Shown one piece after another: positions 45,937 to 54,924 of a stretch of 64,000 bases of DNA. The stretch lies in assembly GCF_900099805.1 (NCBI RefSeq), contig NZ_FNDR01000001.1, forward strand, positions 248,001 through 312,000. The letters run 5' to 3'. The position numbers and the translations under genes were made by a program. The DNA comes from Variovorax sp. OV700 (GTDB lineage Bacteria; Pseudomonadota; Gammaproteobacteria; Burkholderiales; Burkholderiaceae_C). The notes beneath the pieces are model-generated. The model saw only the letters and a list, made by a program, of their open reading frames with translations, was not told where the DNA came from and ran no database searches. Each line of letters starts with the position of its first letter. Within the stretch, counting starts at the first letter, position 1.

Positions 45937-46422
45937 CTACCCGCGCCCGCGCTGCGCCAGCAGGCAGCCGGCCGCCAGCCCCACGGCGAAGAGGCCGTAG
46001 ACGATGCCCATCGAGCGTTTCGAAAGGTGATGCTCGAAACCCGGCGTGAGCCGGCGCGGGGTGATCGTGTAGTCGACCGCGCAGGCCACCGCCGAGGCGG
46101 CACCGGCACTGGCAAGCGCCGCGGGCACCGACTGCGCCGGGTGGCGGCTCGCATGCAGCCAGGCATAGAGCAGCGCCCAGAAGATGGCGCTCGCATGGTG
46201 CGTGGCATAGCCAATCGCGGTGTACTTGAGCGTGGGTTCGCGCACCGCGAAGGCCTGGTCGCCCCACAGCCAGTGGCTGGTGGCGTTGGTGGGCGCCACC
46301 ATGCTGCCGGCATCGCGGCGGCCGCACAGCATCAGCGCCCCGGTGGAAGCAAAGCTTGCCAAGGTGCCGGCCACCAGGCCGGTTCGCAGCACTTGCAGCC
46401 GGCGCTGGTTTGCACTCTTCAT
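45937..46422 (-). CDS. Small membrane protein of unknown function
   Basis: The 161-residue protein has four likely membrane segments, the first at residues about 12-33 (LRTGLVAGTLASFASTGALM), and then HHASAIFWALLYAWLHA. The layout recalls DUF1440-type membrane proteins, but I cannot assign it. AGGAGG precedes the start, and the upstream hydrolase gene ends eight bases earlier. Confidence 0.8.
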   Translation of the reverse strand: MKSANQRRLQVLRTGLVAGTLASFASTGALMLCGRRDAGSMVAPTNATSHWLWGDQAFAVREPTLKYTAIGYATHHASAIFWALLYAWLHASRHPAQSVPAALASAGAASAVACAVDYTITPRRLTPGFEHHLSKRSMGIVYGLFAVGLAAGCLLAQRGRG

Positions 46423-46430
46423 AGGGCCTC

Positions 46431-47210
46431 CTACGCAGGACTCGCGGCCACGGGCCGTGTCATGGCGCCGGTCGCTCTGGCGCCGATGGTCATCTCGGTC
46501 ATCCAGGAAACGAGCAGTTGCCCGTAGGCTTGGCGGTGCGCCTGTTTCGAAAGCGCATGGTCGGCGTCGGAGAGAACCCTGTACGTTGCGGAGCGCACGC
46601 GCTTGAACGCACCCAGGTAGTTCTCGATCACCGGGTGCGGCACGATCTGGTCGTGCTCCGATTCGACGATGAGCACGTCGCCCGTGAACGCCTCGCATGC
46701 GGCCAGCGCGCGGTTGTCGCGCGGGCCGACCAGCGTGCGCCTGTAGGCCACGAGATCGGGCCTGCTCAATTGCCCCTTGGGGGCCAGCCATTCGCGGTCC
46801 CTGTAGAGCGCCGGCGCACGCAGCGCGAGCCAGCGCACCGGCCGCATGGCACTGACCAGCGCCGCCAGGTATCCGCCGTAGCTGCTGCCGACGATGGCAA
46901 TGGCACCGGGGTCGACGGTCGGGTGGCTGATGAGCGTGTCATAGGCCGCGAGCACGTCGCGCAGGTTGTCCTCGCGGGTGACCTCCTGGCGCAGCGAGGC
47001 ATGGCGCGCGTGGCCGCGGAGGTCGAAGGTCAGGCAGACGCAGCCGAGCGCGGCAATTTCGTGTGCGCGCGCGATGTACTGCTCCTGGCTGCCATCCCAG
47101 CCGTGGACCAGGAGAACGCCGGGCACCATGGTGGAGGCGGCAACCAGCGTTCCGGCAATGTGCTGACCATCTACGGATATGTCTATGAAGTTATGTCGGG
47201 TCGCTGTCAT
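46431..47210 (-). CDS. Alpha/beta hydrolase (dienelactone hydrolase-like)
   Basis: The 259-residue protein has the hydrolase core: VPGVLLVHGWDGSQEQYIAR, LTFDLRGHARHASLRQEV, the nucleophile elbow GSSYGGYLAAL, the acid SEHDQIVP and the final His in DADHAL. Its substrate is unknown. Its start overlaps the end of the DUF3182 gene by 20 bases, so the two are co-translated. Confidence 0.85.
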   Translation of the reverse strand: MTATRHNFIDISVDGQHIAGTLVAASTMVPGVLLVHGWDGSQEQYIARAHEIAALGCVCLTFDLRGHARHASLRQEVTREDNLRDVLAAYDTLISHPTVDPGAIAIVGSSYGGYLAALVSAMRPVRWLALRAPALYRDREWLAPKGQLSRPDLVAYRRTLVGPRDNRALAACEAFTGDVLIVESEHDQIVPHPVIENYLGAFKRVRSATYRVLSDADHALSKQAHRQAYGQLLVSWMTEMTIGARATGAMTRPVAASPA

Positions 47211-48363
47211 ACGGCTTTTGCAATGCGTATTTGGTGAGGTGTCCTGTCTGTTTGTCGATACCGCGGTAGTGCACCTTTGCATCGGCCGGGATCGGCGCTT
47301 CCGCACCATACGCCTCGAAGCAGGAAACGCGCACCCGGTCGAGCGCCGGGTCGCCCCAGAAGAGTTCGAGCGCGACCATTTCCGCTCCCGTCGCGCCGCC
47401 GACGCGCCACGACTGCTCCAGCACGCCCGAACGCCAGGTGCCGCCCGCACCCACACCCTGCGCCACGTCGTAGTTCACGCGCGAGGCAAAGAAGCCCGGG
47501 AAGCAGTCGATCACCGCCTGGTTATAGTGCCGCGCCTGCTCGATGGCCAGGCACAGCGCCGGTGGCGGGCTGCTCATCGCCAGCAGCGCATCGAAGTTGC
47601 CCCGCACGAGCGTCAGGTCGGAGCCGCCATAGACGCTCTGCCCGTCGTTGCCTCGTGTCATGCGCTGGCGGCCGTAGTAGCTCATGATCAGGCGGTCGAC
47701 CAGCACCTGCCCCACGCTGTAGGTCTCGGGGTTTTCGAGGTTCTCTTCGAGCACCACGCCATGGAGCGCAATCTCGCTCTCTTCCATGGCTGCAAGGCAG
47801 CGGTCCAGCGCATCGGCGTCGGTGACCATCGTCTGGCCCCGCCCACCGGTGGCGCACACGGGCTTGACGCGCACCGGGCCGTTTTCCAGCAGCTGGCGCC
47901 CGGCCCATCGCGCGTCCTCGAGCGAGAACGCCGAGAAGCCGTCGAGCACCGCATCCGATACGGCGGCGGCAAAGGCCGGCGCCCATCCCTCGGGACAGGC
48001 GGCCGCGCGGCCGGCCAGCGGATGCGTGATGGCCTTGGTGGCGACGAAAGGATACGGAACCACGCCGCCGAACAGGTCGTGCAGCGTCGAGATGCCGAGC
48101 GAGTGCGCCAGTTGCGTACTGGAGATGGTGTCGCTCGGCACGAAGTACAGCGGCGTGTTCTCGTGGGCGCGCGACGCGTCGTATTCGCCGGCAAAGCGGA
48201 ACTGCTTCATCGCTGCCAGCCGCTGCGCAAAATTGCTGCGCGTGGCGCGTTCATGATCACTGGCGTAGGCCTCTGGATCCGCACTCCAGACCACGACGCT
48301 GCCGCCGGTGCTCTTCAGAATCGTGTCCACGACGGCGACTCCTGAACCGAAAAGGGTGTCCAT
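47191..48363 (-). CDS. DUF3182 family protein (ATP-grasp-like)
   Basis: The 390-residue protein matches DUF3182. The text GPVRVKPVCATGGRGQTMVT resembles the Gly-rich ATP-binding loop of ATP-grasp enzymes, and ALHGVVLEENLENPETYSVG the region after it. A fold match is inferred. It overlaps the hydrolase gene and lies 16 bases after an SDR remnant. This pairing with a hydrolase suggests a small peptide or amide ligation pathway, but that is speculative. Confidence 0.8.
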   Translation of the reverse strand: MDTLFGSGVAVVDTILKSTGGSVVVWSADPEAYASDHERATRSNFAQRLAAMKQFRFAGEYDASRAHENTPLYFVPSDTISSTQLAHSLGISTLHDLFGGVVPYPFVATKAITHPLAGRAAACPEGWAPAFAAAVSDAVLDGFSAFSLEDARWAGRQLLENGPVRVKPVCATGGRGQTMVTDADALDRCLAAMEESEIALHGVVLEENLENPETYSVGQVLVDRLIMSYYGRQRMTRGNDGQSVYGGSDLTLVRGNFDALLAMSSPPPALCLAIEQARHYNQAVIDCFPGFFASRVNYDVAQGVGAGGTWRSGVLEQSWRVGGATGAEMVALELFWGDPALDRVRVSCFEAYGAEAPIPADAKVHYRGIDKQTGHLTKYALQKPYDSDPT

Positions 48364-48379
48364 GGGATCGGCCCCGGTG

Positions 48380-48454
48380 TCAGCGGTTCGGGCCGATACC
48401 GGACAACGCGCCGGCGACGATGGCAAAGGGCCGGCTGAGATCGGTCGTTTTCAT
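48380..48454 (-). pseudogene. Truncated short-chain dehydrogenase remnant
   Basis: A 24-residue frame with a GGAGCTG ribosome binding site reads MKTTDLSRPFAIVAGALSGI followed by GPNR and a stop. This matches the start of an SDR gene (PFAIVTGASSGIG), with the TG of the TGxxxGIG loop lost, so only the first helix-turn region remains. It directly precedes the DUF3182 gene and would give the cluster its first ribosome binding site. Confidence 0.55.
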
Positions 48455-48725
48455 CGGGGCAGCTCCTTGTGAACGGTGGCTGTGGCGCAGGGTGGCAATC
48501 CGTGCATGTCGATGGGTCCGGCTCCTGCGCTTGGGGCGGGGCCTGGTTTTTTTGAATTTACTGCAGCAAGCGGCGGCCGTCATCCTCGCCGCCATGGTCG
48601 AGCAGCTTTCGTCCCGGCGGAGCGGGATAACGCGCGTCGTCGTGAAAGCGGCCTCCTACGCCGCCCGCCCCGCCATCCAGCGATATCCGGCGCATACTTC
48701 ATTGCGTTGCAAACCAAGGACCCAC

Positions 48726-48926
48726 ATGCCCGCTCCATCCACCCCGGAGTCCCGCGCGCTCGCCAAGCTGGCGTGGGAGGCCGCCTGGGAACGGCTGGGC
48801 AATGCGCTGCAGCCGCCGCCCGGCTATCCCGCAGCAACGGCCGAGCAGATTTCCGAGTGCTTTCACGTGGCGCAGGCGCGGCTCGACGAGATGCGCGCAG
48901 CGTTCGGCGTGCCCGACGAACGGTGA
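48726..48926 (+). CDS. Small hypothetical protein
   Basis: The 66-residue soluble protein has AAGGA upstream of its start and ends EMRAAFGVPDER. It contains two helical segments and no recognised domain. Confidence 0.65.
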   Translation: MPAPSTPESRALAKLAWEAAWERLGNALQPPPGYPAATAEQISECFHVAQARLDEMRAAFGVPDER

Positions 48927-49053
48927 GCGGCCGTCCACCCCGGTCCTGACCGATGCGCATGGCGGCGACTTTCGCCGCGACGCGCGGCTTTCCTACGGCC
49001 CCGGCGCCGGCCTTTGGGAATCGTGGAGTCTCCCCTCACAGAGACCCCGGTTC

Positions 49054-49650
49054 ATGGCGCCTTCCCAGCCTCCCGTGCTTGCACCCATTCCCGCAGCCGG
49101 CCATACGGCTCTGCTGATCATCGACATGATCAGTTGCTGGGATTTTCCCGACGCCGAGAAGCTCTTGCCGGGTGCGCACGCCATCACCGGGCGGATTGCA
49201 GCTCTGAAGGCACGTTGCACGCGCGCCGGCGTGCCCACCATCTACGTCAACGACAACCGGGGGCGCTGGCGCTCGGATTTTCCAGGCCTGGTGGAACTGT
49301 CGCTGGCCTCGGGAGGTGCCGGCGCCGAGATCACTTCAGCGCTCCTGCCCGAGGAGCAGGACTATTTTGTCCTCAAACCGAAACAGTCGGCCTTCTTTGC
49401 CACCCCGCTGGAACTGCTGCTCGCCTATCTGAAAGCCACCCGGCTGATCGTGACCGGCGTGGCAAGCGATCAGTGCATCCTGGCCACCGTGGCCGATGCG
49501 GGCATGCGCGACTTGGAAGCCGTTGTTCCGCGCGACTGCGTGGCGTCGCAGACGCCTGCGCGCAATCAGCGTTTTTTGCGTCAGGCGGAGGAAGCGCAGC
49601 GAATCTCCACCACGCCCGGCTCACGCATACGCCTGCCTGCGAAGCGCTGA
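49054..49650 (+). CDS. Isochorismatase-family cysteine hydrolase
   Basis: The 198-residue protein carries the isochorismatase triad: Asp24 in ALLIIDM, Lys108 (or 110), and Cys141 in VTGVASDQCILATVADA. Members hydrolyse nicotinamide, biuret-like amides or isochorismate. The substrate is not assigned. It is convergent with the CBS-domain gene. Confidence 0.88.
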   Translation: MAPSQPPVLAPIPAAGHTALLIIDMISCWDFPDAEKLLPGAHAITGRIAALKARCTRAGVPTIYVNDNRGRWRSDFPGLVELSLASGGAGAEITSALLPEEQDYFVLKPKQSAFFATPLELLLAYLKATRLIVTGVASDQCILATVADAGMRDLEAVVPRDCVASQTPARNQRFLRQAEEAQRISTTPGSRIRLPAKR

Positions 49651-49670
49651 AAAACCGGCAAACGTCTCGC

Positions 49671-50144
49671 TCAGGACGCCCCTCCGCCAGCGGGCCCGCT
49701 TGCCGCGGACTGCTTCGAGCGGTCCGGTTCGGCCGGCTGAGAAATGATGTTGAGCGTATCGCCCGCTTTGCCGGCGTCACCCTTCGCCGCCGCGTCGCCG
49801 AGCGAGAGCATTCCCACCAGCCTTCGGTCGCCATCGACCACCGGCATGCGGCGAATCTGGTAGCCGGCCATTTCGTCCATCACCGTTTCGACGTTGTCGC
49901 TGTCGGTGCACCACTTGACGTCCTTCGACATCACGTCGGACACCGCAGTCTCCAGCGAAAGCTTCTGCGCCACCACGCGAAGAACGATGTCGCGATCAGT
50001 CACCATTCCCATCAGCCGCTGGCCGTCGCACACGGGAACGGAGCCGATGTCCAACTCGTCCATGGCCTGGGCGGCCAGCGCCACCGAGTCCGAGGGCGAC
50101 AGGGTTCGAACGCCACGGGTCATCAGTTCGGATACGCGAGTCAT
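49671..50144 (-). CDS. CBS domain-containing protein
   Basis: The 157-residue protein has two CBS domains (residues about 5-60 and 67-120). The first contains SVALAAQAMDELDIGSVPVC and MGMVTDRDIVLRVV, the second MAGYQIRRMPVVDGDRRLVG. A short polar tail follows. CBS pairs bind adenosyl ligands and sense energy state. Confidence 0.9.
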   Translation of the reverse strand: MTRVSELMTRGVRTLSPSDSVALAAQAMDELDIGSVPVCDGQRLMGMVTDRDIVLRVVAQKLSLETAVSDVMSKDVKWCTDSDNVETVMDEMAGYQIRRMPVVDGDRRLVGMLSLGDAAAKGDAGKAGDTLNIISQPAEPDRSKQSAASGPAGGGAS

Positions 50145-50168
50145 TGGGAATCTCCTGGGTTCGTTTAC

Positions 50169-50483
50169 TCAACCACTGCGATGCTCGGCGTTGCGCTTGC
50201 GGGTGGCGGCCGCTTTCTTGGCCGAGGCCGAGCGCTCGGCGGCGGTGCGCGATGCCGCCGCAGCGCCGCCCTTGTGCCCGCCCTTGCGCGAAGGCGCGTG
50301 GTTTTCGGCCTTGCCGCGGCCGCTGCCGCTCTTCTTGCCGCCGCCGGTCTCGGCATTGACCGTGGCCCATGCGCGCTTCTCGGCTTCGGCCTTGCCCACG
50401 CCGCGGTGTTCGTAGCCTTCCTCGATATGTTCGGCCTTGCGTTTCTGCTTGTCCGTATAGGACGACTTGTCACCTCTTGGCAT
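50169..50483 (-). CDS. Small basic plasmid stabilization-like protein (KGG-like)
   Basis: The 104-residue protein is Lys/Arg/Gly/Ala-rich. Its start MPRGDKSSYTDKQKRKAEHI is typical of proteins annotated as plasmid stabilization protein, followed by HRGVGKAEAEKRAWATVN. It is likely a DNA-associated stress protein. The function is not firmly known. Confidence 0.75.
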   Translation of the reverse strand: MPRGDKSSYTDKQKRKAEHIEEGYEHRGVGKAEAEKRAWATVNAETGGGKKSGSGRGKAENHAPSRKGGHKGGAAAASRTAAERSASAKKAAATRKRNAEHRSG

Positions 50484-50725
50484 CGTTGCTCTCCTGAAGT
50501 GTGAAAGGGATTTCATCCTGCACCGCCCACTCGCGACGGGGGTCGGAAGACACAGGACCTGTGCGTCGGAGCAGTCTGGCGGGGCGAAAGCTGCACGCGT
50601 CCGGAGCGCCCCGATGTGGGATTGCGCCGACGGGTCCTGAGGCCGAATGCACGACACCCGGCCCCCTCGCACGCGCGGAATATCCGGTTGCAGGTGGCCG
50701 CCCTCGCCGCCGCCGAAGGGCGCAT

Positions 50726-51205
50726 ATGAACCTGTCCGATCTGTTCTCCCCCGACCAGCCGCTGCTCGAGATGGTGGTCCGCGGCAGCGTCATCTACTGG
50801 TTCCTGCTGATCGTCTTCCGCTTCGTGCTGCGGCGCGACGTGGGCTCGATGAGCATGGCCGACCTGCTGTTCATCGTGCTGGTGGCCGATGCGTCGAGCA
50901 ATGCCATGCAGGGCGAATACCGGTCCGTCACCAACGGCATCGCCCTCCTGGGCACTCTGATCGGATGGAACTACCTGCTGGACGTGCTCGCCTACCGCTT
51001 CGAAAAGGTCGCCGCTTTTCTCGAGCCGCCGGCCGAACCGCTGGTGAGGCACGGCAAGTTCGTCACGCGCACGCTGCGCAAGCAGCGCATCACCGTCGAA
51101 GAGGTGCTGGCAAAGCTGCGCGAAGAAGGCATCGACGACTTGAGCGTGATCAAGATTGCGCGGCTGGAGGGCGACGGAAAGGTCAGCGTGATCCGCAACG
51201 ACTAG
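50726..51205 (+). CDS. DUF421 domain membrane protein
   Basis: The 159-residue protein matches DUF421/YetF: N-terminal membrane segments (SVIYWFLLIVFRFVLRR, IALLGTLIGWNYLLDVLAYR) and a cytoplasmic domain with LRKQRITVEEVLAKLREEGI and then SVIKIARLEGDGKVSVI. The function is unknown; YetF-type proteins occur in stress regulons. It is convergent with the secreted protein gene after it and overlaps it by four bases. Confidence 0.85.
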   Translation: MNLSDLFSPDQPLLEMVVRGSVIYWFLLIVFRFVLRRDVGSMSMADLLFIVLVADASSNAMQGEYRSVTNGIALLGTLIGWNYLLDVLAYRFEKVAAFLEPPAEPLVRHGKFVTRTLRKQRITVEEVLAKLREEGIDDLSVIKIARLEGDGKVSVIRND

Positions 51206-51639
51206 CTTCCGGGAGCCTTGATGCCGGCGCGGGCTTTCGATTCTTCCGCGCTGGCGCGTGAAAGGCATTCGGCCTTGTCCCCGCCTTGGCGGTCGTTGCA
51301 CTTTTCGACGGCGACCTCGTAGTTCACCGCTGCTCTCGTTTCCGCGAGCCGGCGGGCATTGGCGTCGCTTGGATTGCGCTGCTGGTCAAGTTCGGCCAGG
51401 GCAATTTTTTCGCGGCCCTGGGCTTCCTTGATGCAGACGATCCTGCCCGGTCCGGCCAATGCCTCGCACTGGCCCAAAGCCACCTTGGAGGTGGCGCCGA
51501 TCCGTCCCCGGGCGGCGCTGTATTCGACGAGAGCGGGGTCGATCTCGGCCGGATGCGGCGGCGCGGTCTGAGCTGCCGCTGGAGGCACGGCCGAGCACAC
51601 GACCCACATGGCAACGAACAACGCGTGAAGCTTTTGCAT
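51202..51639 (-). CDS. Small secreted protein, paralogue of the divergent neighbour
   Basis: The 145-residue protein has a signal peptide ending PPAAAQTAPP. The mature part is a charged helical region with four Cys (GQCEALAGPGRIVC, KCNDRQGGDKAEC). It shares with its neighbour the motif GREKIALAELDQQRNPSDAN and the later EKC. The function is unknown. Confidence 0.75.
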   Translation of the reverse strand: MQKLHALFVAMWVVCSAVPPAAAQTAPPHPAEIDPALVEYSAARGRIGATSKVALGQCEALAGPGRIVCIKEAQGREKIALAELDQQRNPSDANARRLAETRAAVNYEVAVEKCNDRQGGDKAECLSRASAEESKARAGIKAPGS

Positions 51640-51895
51640 GGCGATCTCCTGTAGATCCGCGTTCAGGCAGTGTGCGCCCCGCACCAGCCCGCCCGGTAGG
51701 ACGGGGCGCATCGCCGGCGGCGGCGGGTGCCGACGACCTGCAGGCCACAGGACAGCGCCACGCCGAAGCGTCGGCATGTGCTTACGGCCGCTTCGCGAAG
51801 CGTCCTACCGATGCCAGGCCGCTGGCTTCTATATTGGCTTCGACGCCGGAGTCTCCGTTGCAAGAAAAACCACCGTGCGTCCAGGAGATCACACC

Positions 51896-52327
51896 ATGAA
51901 GAAACTGTTATTGATGTGTGCCGCAGCTTCCTGCCTGACCGTCGTTCAGGTGCATGCGCAAGTGAACCCCCCGCCTCCGACCGCGGCCGATCCGGCGATT
52001 GCCGAATTCAAGGCTGCCCGCGACAAGATCGAGGCCGACTACAAAGCCGCCAAGGCTGCCTGCGATGCAATGAAGGACAACGCCAAGGACGTCTGCATGG
52101 AAGAAGCCAAGGGCAAGGAAAAGATTGCCAAGGCCGAACTCGACCAGAAGCAGAAGCCCAGCGACGGAAACGCTCGCAAGGTCGCCGAAGCCAAGGTGGA
52201 AGCCTCCTACAAGGTCGCCAAGGAAAAGTGCGACGACCTCAAAGGTGACGCCAAGAACGCTTGCGTGAAGGAAGCCAAGGCCGACGAGGCAAAGGGCAAG
52301 GCCGACATCAAGGCAATGAAGAAATAA
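51896..52327 (+). CDS. Small secreted Lys/Ala-rich protein with four Cys
   Basis: The 143-residue protein has a signal peptide ending VQVHAQVNPP. Its Lys/Ala-rich helical region contains AACDAMKDNAKDVC and KCDDLKGDAKNAC. The Cys pairs match those of the divergent paralogue, so a disulfide-linked helical hairpin is likely. It is cytosine-rich in codons like the rest of the window. Confidence 0.8.
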   Translation: MKKLLLMCAAASCLTVVQVHAQVNPPPPTAADPAIAEFKAARDKIEADYKAAKAACDAMKDNAKDVCMEEAKGKEKIAKAELDQKQKPSDGNARKVAEAKVEASYKVAKEKCDDLKGDAKNACVKEAKADEAKGKADIKAMKK

Positions 52328-52629
52328 TGAATGGTAGGAAGAACCGACGCTCCAAAGACGAAACGGTGAAGCGATTGCAGACGCTCGCCATTTCGGAAGC
52401 CCTGCGCGCCCACCTGTCGGCGGAAAACCTCCTGGCCCTCAATTCGCACGGCCAGGAGGTTCTTCACGGCCTGGACTTCGAAGAATCGCAGCTTCTCGTG
52501 GACTGCAGCGATCGGCCTCCGGCGGACGCATCCTTGCAGCAGCGATGCGCTGAGCTCGTCATCAGGCACGAGCGGGCTCGGCTGCGGATTGCCACGGTCG
52601 ACGACGAGCGCACCGCCGCCAAATACTAG
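52327..52629 (+). CDS. Small hypothetical protein
   Basis: The 100-residue frame begins with an ATG that overlaps the TAA stop of the preceding gene by one base (TAATG). It has two helical-looking stretches (KDETVKRLQTLAISEALRAH and LQQRCAELVIRHERARLRIA) and no recognised domain. Real translation is plausible from the coupling but not proven. Confidence 0.45.
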   Translation: MNGRKNRRSKDETVKRLQTLAISEALRAHLSAENLLALNSHGQEVLHGLDFEESQLLVDCSDRPPADASLQQRCAELVIRHERARLRIATVDDERTAAKY

Positions 52630-52642
52630 CGATGTAGTAGCA

Positions 52643-53509
52643 CTACCGCAGTGTCGCAAGGTACGCGGCGATGTCGCGTGCGTCTTGCTCCGTCACGCCC
52701 ATTTCCGGCATTGCCGTGAGGCGGTCCACCTCATGCGTATGTCGCAGCCAGCGCACCATGTTGTCCGGCGTGTTGGCGAGTTTTCCCGCGATGAGCGAGC
52801 GGCCACCGATGCCGGCGAGCGGCGGTCCCACGTTGGGGGACGAACTCGTGACGCCCGGAATCGTGTGGCAGGCATTGCACGCGTATTGAAAAAGCGCCTG
52901 CGCGCCGCGCCGAACATCGCCTGCGTGCACCGGCGCCGCCCCGGGTGCGGCCCCGCATGCGGCCGGCGCACCCGCTGCACCCGTCGGTTCCACGCGCGTC
53001 GCTTGCGCATATTGCTGCGGCGTGAGATCGGGCAGGCGCGCGAGGAACGCTACCACTGACCACAGCTCTTCGTCGGACATCCTGAACTCCCACGCCGGCA
53101 TGCCGCTCATCTTGATGCCGTGCCGGGTGATCCAGTACAGCTCGCGCGGTTTCCAGTGGTGGCGCGCATCCACCAGCGGGCCCGGCAGGGGTTGCATGCT
53201 CTTTCCGATGTCACCCTGGGCCACGCCCGGTGCGCCGTGGCATTGCACGCATTTGTCGCGAAAGCACGCCGCGCCGCGCAGCACGAGTTGCTCGTCGTCG
53301 AGCCGCGGCGTCTCGATGTTGCGGGCGCGCAGCTTCACCGATTGGTGCATGGCCGTTTCGAGCAGCGAATGGACCGGCTGCGTGTGCTGCTCCGTTGCGG
53401 CCACGTTGTACAAGCCGCCATACACCACCAGCGCGCCCGCCGCCGCGCCTGCAAGGCCCAGCGCGGCAACGGTGAGAAGAACGGTCTTCGGCGCACCCAT
53501 CGGCAGCAA
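52643..53509 (-). CDS. Diheme cytochrome c
   Basis: The 288-residue protein has an N-terminal hydrophobic anchor (TVLLTVAALGLAGAAAGALV) and two heme c sites, CVQCH at residues 87-91 and CNACH near 210. Between them are Met candidates such as GIKMSGMPAWEFRM. It lies divergent from the oxidase genes and probably donates electrons to the caa3-type oxidase. Confidence 0.88.
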   Translation of the reverse strand: MLPMGAPKTVLLTVAALGLAGAAAGALVVYGGLYNVAATEQHTQPVHSLLETAMHQSVKLRARNIETPRLDDEQLVLRGAACFRDKCVQCHGAPGVAQGDIGKSMQPLPGPLVDARHHWKPRELYWITRHGIKMSGMPAWEFRMSDEELWSVVAFLARLPDLTPQQYAQATRVEPTGAAGAPAACGAAPGAAPVHAGDVRRGAQALFQYACNACHTIPGVTSSSPNVGPPLAGIGGRSLIAGKLANTPDNMVRWLRHTHEVDRLTAMPEMGVTEQDARDIAAYLATLR

Positions 53510-53587
53510 TCAATTGGCGGCATTGTCCGACGCGCACCGGCGCTGCCGTGTCGGCGCAAGCCGCGTTCCGGTCCGCAGAATCGCGGC

Positions 53588-53974
53588 ATGGTGGCCGTCT
53601 CGTCGTACCGCGCTGTCTGCCCGTTCGCTTTGCTGGCGCTGGCGGTGCTCGCGGGCGGCTGCACGCCGGACGAACAACACCTTCGCGCCCCCTCCGCCCA
53701 GCGCGAACGCGGCCGGCTTCTGCTGGCCCAGTACCAGTGCGGCAGCTGCCACACCATTCCCGATGTGCAGGCCGCGCGCGGGCGCACGGGCCCCACGCTC
53801 GCGGCCTTCGGGCGCCGCAGCTACATTGCCGGGCACGTGCCCAACGGGCCCGAGCACCTCGCGCGCTGGATCGTGGCGCCCGCCGCACTGGTGCCCGGCA
53901 CCACCATGCCGGCCATGGGCGTGTCGCCTGAGGATGCGCGCGACATCGCGGCCTTCCTGCTCGCCCTCGAATGA
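53588..53974 (+). CDS. Lipoprotein cytochrome c
   Basis: The 128-residue protein has a lipobox-like end (LAVLAGGC) and one heme site, CGSCH near residue 56, with an axial Met candidate in TMPAMGVSPED. It is translationally coupled to coxII (its stop overlaps the next start by four bases). Probably a membrane-anchored electron carrier for the oxidase. Confidence 0.85.
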   Translation: MVAVSSYRAVCPFALLALAVLAGGCTPDEQHLRAPSAQRERGRLLLAQYQCGSCHTIPDVQAARGRTGPTLAAFGRRSYIAGHVPNGPEHLARWIVAPAALVPGTTMPAMGVSPEDARDIAAFLLALE

Positions 53975-54924
53975 CGGCGATGACTGCCGCGGGGCCGCCC
54001 CAATCTGCCCTGCGGGCCGCGGGCCCCGTCGCGGAAACGCTGCTCGAAGTGAGCGGCGTGCTGGCCGTGGGCGGGACGCTGATCTTCGCCGCGGTGATGG
54101 TGCTGCTCGCCCTTGCCGTTCGCCGCCGCAGCGGCGGTGCTGTCGACACCCGCTGGTGGATCATTGGCGGCGGCCTCGTGTTTCCGGCGGTGGTGCTTGC
54201 GGCGCTCTTCGCCTACAGCGAATGGCACCGGCCGCCGTGGAAGCCCGTTCCGCCGCCGAACGCGCTGATCGTCGGGATCACGGGCCACATGTGGTGGTGG
54301 GAGGTGCGCTACCGCGACCCCGCCACCGGGGCCGAGGTGGTCACGGCCAATGAGATCCGCATTCCGGTTGGGCGGCCCGTGTACTTCGGCCTTGGCAGCG
54401 CGGACGTGATCCACAGCTTCTGGGTGCCGTCGCTCGGCGGCAAGATGGACATGCTGCCCGGCCGCGTGCAGCACCTGCAACTGCAGGCCGATCAGCCCGG
54501 CACATGGCGCGGACAGTGCGCCGAGTATTGCGGCGAGCAGCATGCGCGCATGGCGCTGCACGTTGTGGCCGAAGCGCCAGCCGCATTCGATGCCTGGCTT
54601 GCGGCAGTGGCGAGGCCCGCCGTTGCATCGGTGGCATCGCCCGAGATCGAGCGTGGCCGCGAGGCCTTTCTGGCGCACCGCTGCAACGCCTGCCACACGG
54701 TGCGCGGCGTGAGCGAAGAAAGCCGCCTCGGGCCCGACCTCACCCACGTCGGAAGCCGGCTGCACCTGGGCGCCGGCACTGTGCCCAACGAGCCCGCGCA
54801 ACTCGCGGCATGGGTAGCCCACACGCAGCAGATGAAGCCCGGCACGCGCATGCCTTCGTCGGGCGAACGCATCGCGGACGCAGACCTGCAATCGATCGCC
54901 GCCTGGCTCACGCAACTGAAGTAG
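53971..54924 (+). CDS. ctaC: Cytochrome c oxidase subunit II with fused cytochrome c
   Basis: The 317-residue protein has two membrane segments (residues about 28-52 and 64-85), then the CuA domain. Its copper site is visible in CAEYCGEQHARM, with the earlier SADVIHSFWVPSLGGKMDML. The C-terminal part (from about 225) is a cytochrome c with CNACH. This is the caa3 type. It is followed directly by coxI without a gap. Confidence 0.93.
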   Translation: MTAMTAAGPPQSALRAAGPVAETLLEVSGVLAVGGTLIFAAVMVLLALAVRRRSGGAVDTRWWIIGGGLVFPAVVLAALFAYSEWHRPPWKPVPPPNALIVGITGHMWWWEVRYRDPATGAEVVTANEIRIPVGRPVYFGLGSADVIHSFWVPSLGGKMDMLPGRVQHLQLQADQPGTWRGQCAEYCGEQHARMALHVVAEAPAAFDAWLAAVARPAVASVASPEIERGREAFLAHRCNACHTVRGVSEESRLGPDLTHVGSRLHLGAGTVPNEPAQLAAWVAHTQQMKPGTRMPSSGERIADADLQSIAAWLTQLK

